Shown piece by piece: positions 1 to 12,500 of a DNA stretch of 64,000 bases. Made by a program: the position numbers and the translations under genes. The notes beneath the pieces are model-generated. The model ran no database searches. It worked only from the letters and a program-made list of their open reading frames with translations, and was not told the DNA's origin. Every line of letters starts with the position of its first letter. Position 1 is the first letter of the stretch. The DNA lies in contig BLAL01000051.1 in the NCBI GenBank assembly GCA_015698045.1, positions 124,001-188,000 of the forward strand. Direction: 5' to 3'. The stretch is from Rhizophagus clarus. Its lineage: Eukaryota > Glomeromycota > Glomeromycetes > Glomerales > Glomeraceae.

Positions 1-490
1 TTTAGGAACTTCGAATAAGTAAAAAATATTTTTTTTCATAAATTATTATCTTTTTATATATTATAATTTAAGGATATTAATAGTAGATCTATGGATAAAT
101 CGCAAGTAATGTATTTATGAATACTTGTATTGCTTTTAATTATTGATCGCTTCATCCCGTTTACAGTATTGTCAAATAAAACAATTCAATTTTTATACAT
201 TTTATAATAATATGCATTACATATAGAACTGTAATAATTTTTTTTTTTTTTGTAAACAGTAACAATGAATAGTAGAATGTATTAACTAATATTAAATCAA
301 TAGTCTATAAATATAATTTATAGAATAGATTGTTTGATGATAAACGCTTTCAATTCCTGTTTTTATATTAAGTGTTATATATGCATCTGATATGTTAATA
401 CAAATTGTATGTTGACGCTAATAGTTAATGTTATAATAATGTCAATTAAATATAAATAACAGATAAGTTTGCTTAGATTTCAAGCATTTC

Positions 491-714
491 GAGAAAATAG
501 ACAAGCATAATTTTAAAGAGAATAAAAAATTAGACAAAAGCACAGGTACCCTTTCACATAATACACACCCTCAAGCAATTTACACTAGCAGAATATTCAA
601 TTTTAAAATCTTTCTGAACCAAAAAATGCTGACGATTGCCTTAGTTTCAATTCATCAAAATCGAAAAAAACTTCATATAAAACAGTTAAAGATCTTGAGC
701 CCGGATGTACGTAA
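491..714 (+). pseudogene. Remnant of a kinase C-terminal tail
   Basis: Translation shows the tail that often follows the kinase domain in mycorrhizal-fungus TKL kinases: a charged helix (EKIDKHNFKENKKLDKS), then the signature HPQAIYTSRIFNFK, and after one frame change near position 610 an LSEPKNADDCLSFNSSKSKK block ending at TAA. The intact kinase further along the window has the related signature HPQAYYTSRLLDF, so this is a fragment of a second family member. No kinase domain lies upstream inside the window, and the window edge or a deletion may have removed it. It is non-functional on its own. The assignment rests on remembered family tails, so moderately sure. Confidence 0.6.
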
Positions 715-2933
715 GGCCTACTGATTATCAACTATTCTTTATTCCAAATTTGATTTTAATTATCATTATATTAGATCTTGTATCTTTTAAATCTCTTGGC
801 TCAAGTACTAAAATAGGAACATTTGTAAAATATGATGACGAGAATAAAACAATTTGTACGATATTTTATGACGGAGAGGATAAACGTAAGTTATAATTAT
901 GCGTAATTTATTTATGATTATCGACTAAATAATTAATAATTTTTATTCAATTAGATATTGAAGTTTCTAACATTTTGACTTTTAAAGCGATCAAAAATAT
1001 ATAAATAAAAGACAAATGAACTTTTTAATGAACTTTTATTATTAGCTAGAAATATTAATATAATCATCCATTATTAATATGTTATCATGTTTATTTATTT
1101 ATTATTTATTCATAAGACATTATAGCACGCTTAATAAACGAGCACTCAAATATATAAAAGAAATGCATATAAAAGCATTACTATATAAAAAAAGAATCCC
1201 AATCAGTAGAATTGCTATCGCCTATATCATTTTATTATGTTGCGTATTCTCTTTACGTGATATAAGATGGTTTATGGAATCACGTGCTAAACACAACATT
1301 TTTATTATATTTTATTATTTTTTACGCGCTTTTTCTTGTTACCAATTCCTTTATTAGACATCATTATATTATAACTTATTACATAATACACATTTCCATT
1401 TTATAAATAAATCACAAATCATAATATATTAAAATTATTAAAAATATTATAATAATTTCAAAATGACTATTGCAAAATATTAATAATTTTAAAATAAACT
1501 ATTTACAGCTTTGTAGCAATATTTTATAACTAGGTATTTTTCAGAAAGTGCTTATCTAGTTGTTGGTAACTACCAATATATTCGTGAAATGTCATGTTAT
1601 TTCAACTTCCAAGTCAGATGGTTTTATAACAAACGATGGAACTGATTTTGACATTTATGAATTTTTTTCAAATTTTACGAGGCAGATTTTTGATCCTTTG
1701 AAGTTTGAATCAGTATTACATTAGATAATCATGCAGTACAGCTTTGATTTGGACTATGAGATTAAACATGCAAATTTTTATAATAATTAAATTTACATGT
1801 CAAAATATGACTTACGTAAAAATATAATTAATAAGGTTTAATAAAAATATTATTATGTCACAAGTCAAATTTTGCTGCACGACGAATAACATTATACACT
1901 GTGTATACGAATTAAACCATCGGTATAATTGAATTGTGCAAAGTATTATTACAACTGCATTACTATAAATGCACTTAGTTGTTATTTAATTACAGTATAT
2001 AAATACTTTTAATTTTCCTCAGTAAAACAATATTACTTTCAGCCTTTGCATGTTTGATATTTTCTTTAAAATACTTGTATAACTGTATTATATGTATTAT
2101 TTATACATACTCGATTCATTAAAAACTGTGAATTTTCGGAATCGATCATAATGGAAAAAGATTCAGCTATATTACTGTATGTATTGCGATCAAGGGCTTT
2201 GTATTATTAATAAATTATTTGTAAAAGAAAATTTTTTACTATATGTAAATTGTAGGTTTTTTAATAATATACGGCCATTTTAGATTTAATCTGACAAATG
2301 ATACACTTCACTTTAATTGCTTTTGCTGTATTGTGAATTTGTATGTTATTTTTGATAAAATTTTATAAAATAAAAAAAGCTCAGTTTAAATTACAAACAA
2401 TTAAAGCCTGGCATTCTATACTTTAAATTTAGAAGTGTTACTAAAATAATTATACGAATCCCTGACTGTTTCTTGTGTTAGAGACCGTGATTTATTTAAA
2501 TTTTATATATGTATCATATATTTATCGCGTTTTTGATTGGTCTATTGCAATAGAAAGCTTTGATCAACATGAAAATAAACATTTGGTCACATCTTAAACA
2601 TTTAGACATTGACGTATATCAAATAAAAAATCATTTAACCAATTTGCCATAATATTACCACCTAAACTTTCCCATTCTGAATTAGTGTAATTTAATTTTC
2701 TCAGCCCGTTTTTTGATTTTTTTTAAAGAACAATTATTTTTTAAACAATTAATTTTTTTATTTTATTGCTAATTAAAAAAAACAGTACTAAAAATTTACA
2801 GATATATAAACAACCTTTGTTCGCAAGAAAAAATTTGCTTTCCTTCCTTTTTTTAAAAATTTTATTTTTTTCTTTTCTTTTCTCTTCCTTTCTCTTCCTC
2901 CCTCTTCTCTTCCTTCTCTTCTTTCTCTTCTAG
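715..2933. other. Gene-poor AT-rich stretch
   Basis: No convincing gene was found. Two short open frames (705-896 and 1079-1357) lack recognisable domains; the second is rich in Ile, Tyr and Phe as expected of chance AT-rich frames. A pyrimidine-rich run ends at about 2933 and looks like a splice acceptor tract for the exon-like piece that follows. Confidence 0.6.
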
Positions 2934-3131
2934 GATATTTATATCAGCTCAGACTTGAACCCAGAATCTTGGTAAGAATACTAAAAAATGTACTAAATTT
3001 TTTTTAAATTTATAGGTTTTAGCAACTTTAGTGAATTTGATCTTATTGGAGTGGACTTTCAGAATTATTAAAAAATGGTAACTTTTTTTAATTCGTGTAG
3101 GCTTTGGTGTTCTGAACCTATTTAGGATATG
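2934..3131 (+). other. Three short exon-like pieces
   Basis: After a long CT-rich tract ending in TAG, pieces at 2934-2971, about 3032-3077 and 3101-3131 are each bounded by AG upstream and GTAAGA, GTAACT or GTATAT downstream. The first reads YLYQLRLEPRIL in one frame. No continuous frame across all three could be fixed, so they may be decayed exons of a repetitive gene like those at 7.4-9 kb. Low certainty. Confidence 0.3.
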
Positions 3132-3272
3132 GTATATTGATTTTTTTGGGTAGTTTTCAAAATTGACTTTAGCAAATGTCTATTAATATTTTCTTCTCAT
3201 TCTGTGGATTTACAAACCACAATTTTTGTATAATTAGATGTAAGTTTTGATTTTAAAAACTTAGTTATTCAT

Positions 3273-5886
3273 CAGGAGTTGTATTTTTTATAGAGTCTAT
3301 GTAATGTCTATAATTCTATATATATCCAATATAAATTTATTATATAAATTTTTATAAATCTGTGGTATATATAAATAATCAATTTATTTTTCATATGAAC
3401 ATAAAAATATTGTAAATATTTTGTATAAAATTTATGTAAATATAAAATCAGTTAAATATAAATTTATATATAATTTAAAGTCAGGTAATATCATGTAAAT
3501 ATTTTAAATAAAATTATACAGATACAAACCTATTTGAATATAAACTCATGTATAATATATAATCAAATAAATATTATGCAAATATTTCATATACTAATTA
3601 TATATATGCGAAATTTGATGTATATTTTATATAAAATTATCGTTCAAATGTAAATGTAATTACTTTAAAATTATCATGATTTACAATCAATATTAGCGAC
3701 TAGTGGTTTTTTTCAATAACCTTAATATTTTTTTATCTCTTCTATATGGATACTTTTATTAAATTAAGTTTCAAAAACTTGTACATTTATAAGAATATAG
3801 TGACTGCTTCACAGAGAATGCCGGCCACCTACTCCTTGCAATTAGCCTTCAAACATATCTCATCTAAACACGTGTCAATTTGTATAACATAAACGTCTAT
3901 TTTTTTGATCCTTTCCAAACACATCTTCCCACTTTTGATTCGTTGTATTGTTTTCTTCATCTTTAACAACTAACATTCATTCTTAAAACAATGTTTTTTC
4001 GCCAGTTTGGAGTATTTCTTTATAAATAAACTTTTTTATACTATATGAAAAAACTATTAAACTTTTCTATTTTGTATTTACACTTTTTTAAACTTATTTT
4101 ACATTCCTTTTTTAAAAAAAAACTTCTTTGTTTATATAAAACCAAAATGAATTTTCCGATTAAAAAAAATTTTTTTTATTTTCTTTTAAACTGTGAAAGA
4201 AAAAAGAGAAAAAAAAACTTTTATAAACTGGTATATTTTTTACTAACAAACTATTTTAAGTACTACAAACTGCAGGTGAATAGAATTTATTTTGACTATT
4301 AACTTCAGAATAATGTGAGAGCTTGTAGAGAATTAGGAAACAGAGACTTATAAACTTCACTAATTTTCATATTTTTTATTGTGTACTTCTACCCAGAGTC
4401 TCGAATTTCTTGAATTGTTATACTTTGAAGATTGGGAAAGAACTATGGTAAGGATTAGGGATCAAGGAGATTTAGGAAACATTAGTAAGACTTTATAACG
4501 CTCCTTTATTTTCTTCTTATATTTCTCTCTCAGATGGCGTTGGACTTTGGAATAGAAAAGTAGGATTGGGAATTCGTCAAACCATTGAAAATAAAAAAGG
4601 TAAGCTTCATTATGAAACCTACTTTATTTTATATACTTTTTTATTAAGAGAGGCATTAACTAGTGTTTCTTAATTTTTTTTTGTAGATTCGAGTTATTGG
4701 AACCAACAAAGAAAGTAAGTTTAGTGTAAAAATTGTATTTTTTATTAGAGAAATGTTAACTAGTATTTTGCTAATGTTTCTTCCTTTTTTATAGATCCGA
4801 AAGTTTGATAGTAAGGGTCTTTTCCTGGTTTTTAATTCGTTTTTCTCAGAAATGTATATTCTTGTACAGTTGTGAATCATCTATGCTGAGATTTATATTT
4901 CTTAATAGTGATCGCATAACAAATATCTGAACGATTACTGTGAACTTTCTTTTTTGGTATGTTTATAACATATATTCAATTTTCTGTTTCTATGTGTGTA
5001 GCTAATTTCTTTGTAATATTTCTTGCATTTCTATCTGTTGTTTGACATTACATAAGTAGATGAAAGCCAACAATCACGTTGATTAATACACGGGATATAG
5101 ATACAGACATACAGTGTTTTGATATAGAAATCAGATAAATATTGCGAATCTGTGATCATTTTGATTAATTTATTAACTGCAATAAGTTTTTTTTAAAAAT
5201 GTTCATATATGATGAAAATAAATGGAAACTGTATCTTTATGAGAACGACAGTCTATGGAAAACACGAAAAATATAAACTAATAAGGAAATTAATACTGGG
5301 GACTTAGTTATGAACTATACTCCCTCCAAGACAATTATGGGTATGTTGATATTATTAGTGCAGGTTGCAAAATTATTTTTGATTGATACTTTGTTTGATT
5401 TCTTTAATCTTAGAAGGTATACCATCACCACGTGTATCACATGACATACAAGGCATATTTGACCAAAGATTTGTGGAGTTGTAAAATGACTTATATAAAG
5501 TCTGGTATGGCGTTTGTAGACATATTATTATCATGAAAACTGTTTATATGTAAATTGGTCTAGCAAAGTAGGTCAGAGAGTGATAGTAATCTAATGTATG
5601 TCATTAGATAATTCGTTAGTAAGATTTAGAATGTATTTATGCAATAATTTAAAATGAAAGTTTTATTTACAAATTTACAAATAATATTAATGTAATATTT
5701 ATTTAAAAAATACATAGACTTTATTTGAATTTTAAATAAAAATTCTATATAATTCTATATAAATTTACTTTACATGTAAGATCAGATTTATGTGAAATCC
5801 ATGTTGGGTATTTAAAACTATGTAGAATAGTGTATATAAATTTTACATAGATTTTTCATATAAATCTACATAGAATACAACTCCCG
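3273..5886. mobile_element. Possible TIR DNA element, 2.6 kb
   Basis: The left end reads CAGGAGTTGTATT and the right end, read on the other strand, CGGGAGTTGTATT. Both are followed by AT-rich subterminal sequence with repeated TATGTAGATTTATA-like motifs. The dinucleotide AT flanks both ends, but no longer target duplication is evident. Inside lie exon-like pieces at 4397-4930. The arrangement, inverted ends around a small multi-exon gene, parallels the element at 6705-9477. It could also be a chance inverted repeat in AT-rich DNA. Confidence 0.35.
4397..4930 (+). pseudogene. Multi-exon open frame of unknown function
   Basis: Four exon-like pieces (4397-4447, 4534-4599, 4687-4714, 4795-4930) have pyrimidine-tract AG acceptors and GTAAG donors. 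The last three join in one frame without a stop: GVGLWNRKVGLGIRQTIENK, then SSYWNQQRK, then a hydrophobic tail ending at TGA. The first piece reads SLEFLELLYFEDWERTM but does not enter the next in the same phase. No domain is recognised. It lies inside the candidate TIR element, so it may be a transposon gene or a captured host fragment. Confidence 0.35.
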
Positions 5887-6704
5887 ATGTTCTTTTTTAC
5901 ACGTAAACCAACTAAACAATTTGTAGCATTTTATCAAAGGACTACATATGAAAGAAGGTTGATCTTCCATTTGGGTTAATTTGCAAATATTAGTGTTTTT
6001 AAAGATAATATATTTTAATAATTAATAACTACAACAATATATGAAATTTATTATTTTTGTTTGTATAATACGATTTAAAATAAATATTACACATTTTATT
6101 ATTAGGTGTTAATTTCATGTAATATTGGGCTTCATATATATATAAGTTTATAACATCAGGTTATCAAATATTTGTTTAAAACTTATCACAATTTATCCGA
6201 TATGTGTCAGCTGGAATGTTGCATAATTCAGTTTATTACCTATCCAGCCAAGAACTGGTCGCAAATCTTGAAATTCTTTTTGACTTCATCATGTAGCTCT
6301 TTTAATCAGATTGTCTGGTATTTCTTGTGTCTCGATAGAAAGTTGTGAATTGATTTGTTCTTAATATTTTTAATGATTTTTCGCAAAAAAATTCTATTGT
6401 CTTGATGAAATTATTTGTTTTTAATTAATTTTATGCTTTTAATTATATTTTTTGTACAATTCTTGATTTTAATATTAAGTTGTTGGTTAGTTTGTATATT
6501 AATTACATTTTTTAATAAATAAATTTTGCAATTATGTATTTTTTTAAATAATGTTATACAGTATATGGAATTTTATTGCATATTTTTCTCTTTTTCGTTC
6601 TTTCACGATTACGCTAAATTTATCAATTATGGGTGATAACAATGTCGATCATATCTAAATTTGAGATAGTTGAGTAACCCATATGTTGTGCATGTATAGA
6701 GTTG
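5887..6704. other. Intergenic, nothing recognised
   Basis: AT-rich DNA without an open frame of note or a clear repeat. It separates two candidate inverted-repeat elements. Confidence 0.5.
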
Positions 6705-7439
6705 CACTAGTCGAAAAAGGACAATTCGGCCTAAATTTGACCAGGTCGAATATAGGTCGAATGACGATCTAACCTATGTCAAATTGAGGCCGATTTTTTT
6801 GGCGCATTTAGGGTGCCAATCGTCCAACATTCGGAAAGGATATTCAACCAAAATTCGACTAACATTCAACTATTATTAGTACTACCATTAGTAATTTATT
6901 CGACTTAAATTTTAAGACGAACTATGGTCTAATGATAGTCAATTTTTTACTTAATTGCAGTTTTAAATTTGTGATTTTATTAGATAATATTATATTACAA
7001 ATTATACTATTATCTATTTAATTACTATTTAATTCTACCCTAATAATGTAAAGACTAATCTATCCGCCTAGAGATTATTATACCTAAATGATAAAAAATT
7101 TCCAATTTTTTTTACTCTAAAAAAATTTGAAGTAACCATCTAAAAAAGTAAAGAATGAACAGTTAGTAATATTTGTTAAAATAAAGGAAATTTTAAATTT
7201 TTTCTACTTGCCAAATCTCTTGTTCAAGTTTTTAAAATCCAAATCAACTTATCTATTGAAGACCGTTATAACAACGAAAGAGATTATTAATTGGTTACTT
7301 AAAGATTCTCCAGCGTAACAGATTAATAAATATTAAAAAATAAGACAATTTACTCGCTATTTCTGAAATACAAGAAAAAGAAAAAAAAAGTTAGAACTTT
7401 TTTTAAAAAAGCTTCGAAATTTTTTTTAAGGCTTTACCT

Positions 7440-9021
7440 GGAAGTCCAGTGTCCAATTCGAAGCTGATTTCTTTACAAAGAAGAAAAAAAAAGTTAAAAC
7501 TCTTTTTTTTAAGTTTTGAAATTTTAAAATTCGTTCAAAACTATACCGGATTTCAGTATCAAAATCGGAAACTGGATTCCTATGAAAAAAAAAGTAAAAA
7601 ACATAACAAAATGTTAAATTTCATTAAATTTCGTTAAAAATAATAACAAAAAAACTCACTGAAGGTCTATTGTCTCACACGTTCCAATGTGTCCCTTACC
7701 TAAAAAAATCTTAGCGTCCAAAGAGAGTCAAAGAGTAACCTAAAAATAATAAAGAATGAACTCGTTAGGTAACTCGCTAAAATAAAAAAATTGGAAACAA
7801 TAAAAAAACTCACTATAAATCCGCGCGTCCAAAGACCCAAAGAACAAATTACTAAAAAAAAGGAAACCTCTAAAAATTAGTAGATATTTCGTAAAAATTA
7901 TGATTCAAGAAAAAACCTACCTGTCCAGAACCGTTTAAAAAAAAAGAGAGAAGAGGTCAGCATATATTCCATTAGAATAGTTAGAACATGTAAACTAAAC
8001 AGGAAAAAAACTTACTGAAACGAAGTCCCACACGTCCAAAAAGAACAAGAAACCGCTTAAAAAAATTAAAGACGAACTGTTAATAAGCGTTCGTTAAAAT
8101 AATTAAAGAAAAAGAAAGAAACCTTTTGAAATGCCATGTCCAGAAAACCGAAGGAGTCACATAAAAAAGAAAAAATCGAAACATCGCTATAAATGTTTTG
8201 TTAAAAACTGGAAAATGTTTTTTGAGTATTCTTTACGAAAGAGAGATGATTGTGGAGGGAGGGAAGAAGGAAGAAAGGAAGGGAAGAGAAATGGAAGGGA
8301 AAGAACAAAGAAACGAAAGAAAAGAAGTAAAGTGAGTTGAGAGAAAAGGTTAAGGGGGAGATTAAAGGGAAGGGAGGGAAGGGGGAGATTTCGTGAATAT
8401 CAATTATCATTAATTAACATGACGATTCATAGATTAATTGTTGATATAATTATTAATGTAGTAAAATAAGAGATTAATTCAACATCCAAAAAGCCGAAGA
8501 ACAAATTGTTTTAAAAAAAAAAAAAAAAAGTAATTAGATAGCGTTCTTTAAAAAATGAAATAAAAAATTATTCAAAAATATCTTACCGAATTATCGCGTC
8601 CAAAAAGCCGAAAATTCACCTACAAAAGAAAAAAAAAACCGAAACGTTATTAAACGTTTCATGACTTTCATTAAAAAGTAATTAAGAAAAATAACACCAA
8701 ATTCTTACCCATCCGAGTATCTTGAAGAACCAGCCGTCTGCAAAAAAAAACTGTTATTAAAAGTTTGTTAAATAAAATTAAAGAAAAAAAAAGATTTCAC
8801 TAACCGAGAAGTCCACCTTCTGGAGTTTTTCCGCGCGTCATCGTATTCATAATGTAAACTCCATCCTTTCATTTTCCTTGATGTATCCATCCAAATCACT
8901 TAAAAAATGTAAGAGAACGAACTATTAGAAGCGTCCGTTAAAATAAATAATTAAAGAAAAAAAAAAAGAAATGAAAGCTTACCAAAATTTCGTGTCCAAG
9001 AAGACCGAAAGGACTATCTAA
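7440..9021 (-). other. Degenerate array of short exon-like units
   Basis: Read on the minus strand, about ten pieces of 20-95 bases follow T-rich tracts ending in AG and are followed by GTAAG-, GTGAG- or GTTAG-type donors, for example near 9018-8984, 8741-8707, 8626-8590, 8055-8010, 7850-7812 and 7485-7440. Most share the core TTCGGCTTTTTGGACGCG, and in the matching phase several read F-G/R-L-F/L-G-H/R. The units are therefore diverged copies of one exon plus its intron. One longer piece (about 8917-8825) has an open frame containing MDTSRKMKGWSLHYEYDDAR. Some copies carry stops or lost donors. Function unknown; it resembles an old version of the 59-62 kb array. Confidence 0.5.
8231..8395. 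repeat. Polypurine tract
   Basis: An almost pure G/A run on the plus strand made of GGGAAG / GAAAGA words. A second one lies at about 9060-9255. Both give long chance open frames on either strand, rich in K/R/E or F/S/P, which I do not treat as genes. Confidence 0.7.
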
Positions 9022-9562
9022 AATAAAAGAAAAAAAAGCATTAGGAAATGTTCCGTTAAGTTATTTAACAAAGGTATGAGAGAAATAGGGAAAGGAAAAA
9101 GAAAAGACAAAGAAAAGAAAGGGAAAGGGAAAGATGAAGTAAAGGGAAGGATGGAGGATAAAGGAAGGATAGGACGAAGATAGGGGAAGGATGAAGGGAA
9201 GAGAAAACGAGGGAATGGGAAGGATAAAAGGAAAAAAAAGGATGAAAGGGGAAGCATCGTTAAAAGTTTAAATCTAAACTTTTAGATGGTGTGTTACGCG
9301 TACCACCAGTTCAATTATACGTGATTTTGACGCGACGCTCAATTAATGTACACTATTCGACTATGTCGAATAGATATCTAACTGTAGATCATCACTAATT
9401 GAGGTCGATTTTTTTTGATTTTGGTCGAATATGGGCCGAATTTTGTTAAGGCCGAATATTCTTTTTTCGACTAGTGATTGCATTTTGCATAAATAAATGA
9501 AGGCGTTTAGTTTAATAAGAAAATTATCTTTGTTAAGAATAAATTGAAGTAATTGTATAGTA

Positions 9563-12500
9563 ATGGCTCACAGTAATAAAGGTAAACGCATATAGCATAA
9601 CTATTAATAGAAGTTGAATTATTCAAAAGTTTTAAAATAAATTTACAATATATATAATAAAATTAGTTTCAAGTAGCGTGGAGGGATCTAAAGGTAAATA
9701 TACTGAACTTAATTATTAAACGTATATAATTTAAATATCATTATACACCATATAAATATTCACATGTAATTTAAATAATTTAGCTCGTAAGTTAATGGGT
9801 TATTTTATAATTCTTATAATAATGATAATGGTTTGTTATTATATTCTATATAACTTCAAAAATTAATAATACTGTAGTTGGTAAGTTATCGTAAGCTATT
9901 TGTTTTTACTTTATTTTACTTGTATATACTATTCAGATAACTAAATTCTTTGTTTAAATATCTATTTAATAAATAATTATGCTATAGATAGTAAGTTATA
10001 ATATTTCAATTATGCTATATATATAATAATACCCACACATAATTCAAACTAATTATATTCTTTACTTTAAACACATGATTAGATTGTAAGTTGATATTTA
10101 ATTTACAGTACATATGCTTTGTAATAATATTTGCATCTAATTAATTAATAAATAATAACATAGGGTGTAAGTTATATGTTATCTATATATCTGTCATTTA
10201 TATGATTTAATTAACTAAATTCTTTATTTAAAAAATTATTGGTAATTTATTTTAGATGGTAAGTTACCTGTTATTTATTTAATCCTATTATTACATATTT
10301 ATATAATATTTACGTATAATTTAAACTAACTAAATTCTTTATTTAAAAAATTATTGGTAATTTATTTTAGATGGTAAGTTACCTGTTATTTATTTAATCC
10401 TATTATTACATATTTATATAATATTTACGTATAATTTAAACTAACTAAATTCTTTATTTAAAAAATTATTGGTAATTTATTTTAGATGGTAAGTTACCTG
10501 TTATTTATTTAATCCTATTATTACATATTTATATAATATTTACGTATAATTTAAACTAACTAAATTCTTTATTTAAAAAATTATTGGTAATTTATTTTAG
10601 ATTGTAAGTTACCTGTTATTTATTTAATCCTATTATTACATATTTATATAATATTTACGTATAATTTAAACTAACTAAATTCTTTATTTAAAAAATTATT
10701 TAATAATATAGTTTGTAAGTTATTTATTTAATTCTATTATTACATATTTATATAATATTTACGTATAATTTAAATAAACTAACTAAATTCTTTATTTAAA
10801 AAATTATTGGTAATTTATTTTAGATAGTAAGTTACCTGTTATTTATTTAATCCTATTATTACATATTTATATAATATTTACGTATAATTTAAATTAACTA
10901 AATTCTTTATTTAAAAAATTATTTAATAATATAGGGAGTAAGTTATTTATTTAATCCTATTATTACATATTTATATAATATTTACGTATAATTTAAACTA
11001 ACTAAATTCTTTATTTAAAAAATTATTTAATAATATAGGGAGTAAGTTATTTATTTAATCCTATTATTACATATTTATATAATATTTACGTATAATTTAA
11101 ACTAACTAAATTCTTTATTTAAAAAATTATTGGTAATTTATTTTAGATGGTAAGTTACCTGTTATTTATTTAATCCTATTATTACATATTTATATAATAT
11201 TTACGTATAATTTAAACTAACTAAATTCTTTATTTAAAAAATTATTTAATAATATAGTTCGTAAGTTATTTATTTAATCCTATTATTACATATTTATATA
11301 ATATTTACGTATAATTTAAACTAACTAAATTCTTTATTTAAAAAATTATTTAATAATATAGTTCGTAAGTTATTTATTTAATCCTATTATTACATATTTA
11401 TATAATATTTACGTATAATTTAAACTAACTAAATTCTTTATTTAAAAAATTATTTAATAATATAGGGAGTAAGTTATTTATTTAATCCTATTATTACATA
11501 TTTATATAATATTTACGTATAATTTAAACTAACTAAATTCTTTATTTAAAAAATTATTTAATAATATAGGGAGTAAGTTATTTATTTAATCCTATTATTA
11601 CATATTTATATAATATTTACGTATAATTTAAACTAACTAAATTCTTTATTTAAAAAATTATTGGTAATTTATTTTAGATTGTAAGTTACCTGTTATTTAT
11701 TTAATCCTATTATTACATATTTATATAATATTTACGTATAATTTAAACTAACTAAATTCTTTATTTAAAAAATTATTGGTAATTTATTTTAGATAGTAAG
11801 TTACCTGTTATTTATTTAATCCTATTATTACATATTTATATAATATTTACGTATAATTTAAACTAACTAAATTCTTTATTTAAAAAATTATTGGTAATTT
11901 ATTTTAGATAGTAAGTTATCTGTTATTTATTTAATCCTATTATTACATATTTATATAATATTTATGTATAATTTAAACTAACTAAATTCTTTATTTAAAA
12001 AATTATTGGTAATTTATTTTAGATGGTAAGTTACCTGTTATTTATTTAATCCTATTATTACATATTTATATAATATTTACGTATAATTTAAACTAACTAA
12101 ATTCTTTATTTAAAAAATTATTGGTAATTTATTTTAGATGGTAAGTTACCTGTTATTTATTTAATCCTATTATTACATATTTATATAATATTTACGTATA
12201 ATTTAAACTAACTAAATTCTTTATTTAAAAAATTATTGGTAATTTATTTTAGATGGTAAGTTACCTGTTATTTATTTAATCCTATTATTACATATTTATA
12301 TAATATTTACGTATAATTTAAACTAACTAAATTCTTTATTTAAAAAATTATTGGTAATTTATTTTAGATAGTAAGTTACCTGTTATTTATTTAATCCTAT
12401 TATTACATATTTATATAATATTTACGTATAATTTAAACTAACTAAATTCTTTATTTAAAAAATTATTTAATAATATAGTTCGTAAGTTATTTATTTAATC

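Larger units (their letters stand above)
6705..9477. mobile_element. CACTA-like TIR element, 2.77 kb
   Basis: The left end begins CACTAGTCGAAAAA at 6705. The right end, read on the other strand, begins CACTAGTCGAAAAAAG at 9476. Both ends carry repeated GTCGAAT / CGGCC motifs over about 120 bases, as in subterminal repeats. TTG flanks the left end, and TTG follows the right end after one extra A, which fits a three-base duplication of CACTA elements only if one base was gained. No transposase is visible, so this would be a non-autonomous member. The interior consists of exon-like units on the minus strand plus two polypurine tracts. Confidence 0.55.

Noticed and set aside
4045-4302. 85-residue K/F/L-rich frame
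   Set aside because: Low-complexity composition expected in A/T runs, no domain, no splice context.
8131-9257. Open frames rich in K/R/E or F/S/P
   Set aside because: Both strands of the polypurine tracts are open by composition; they overlap each other and the exon-like units.
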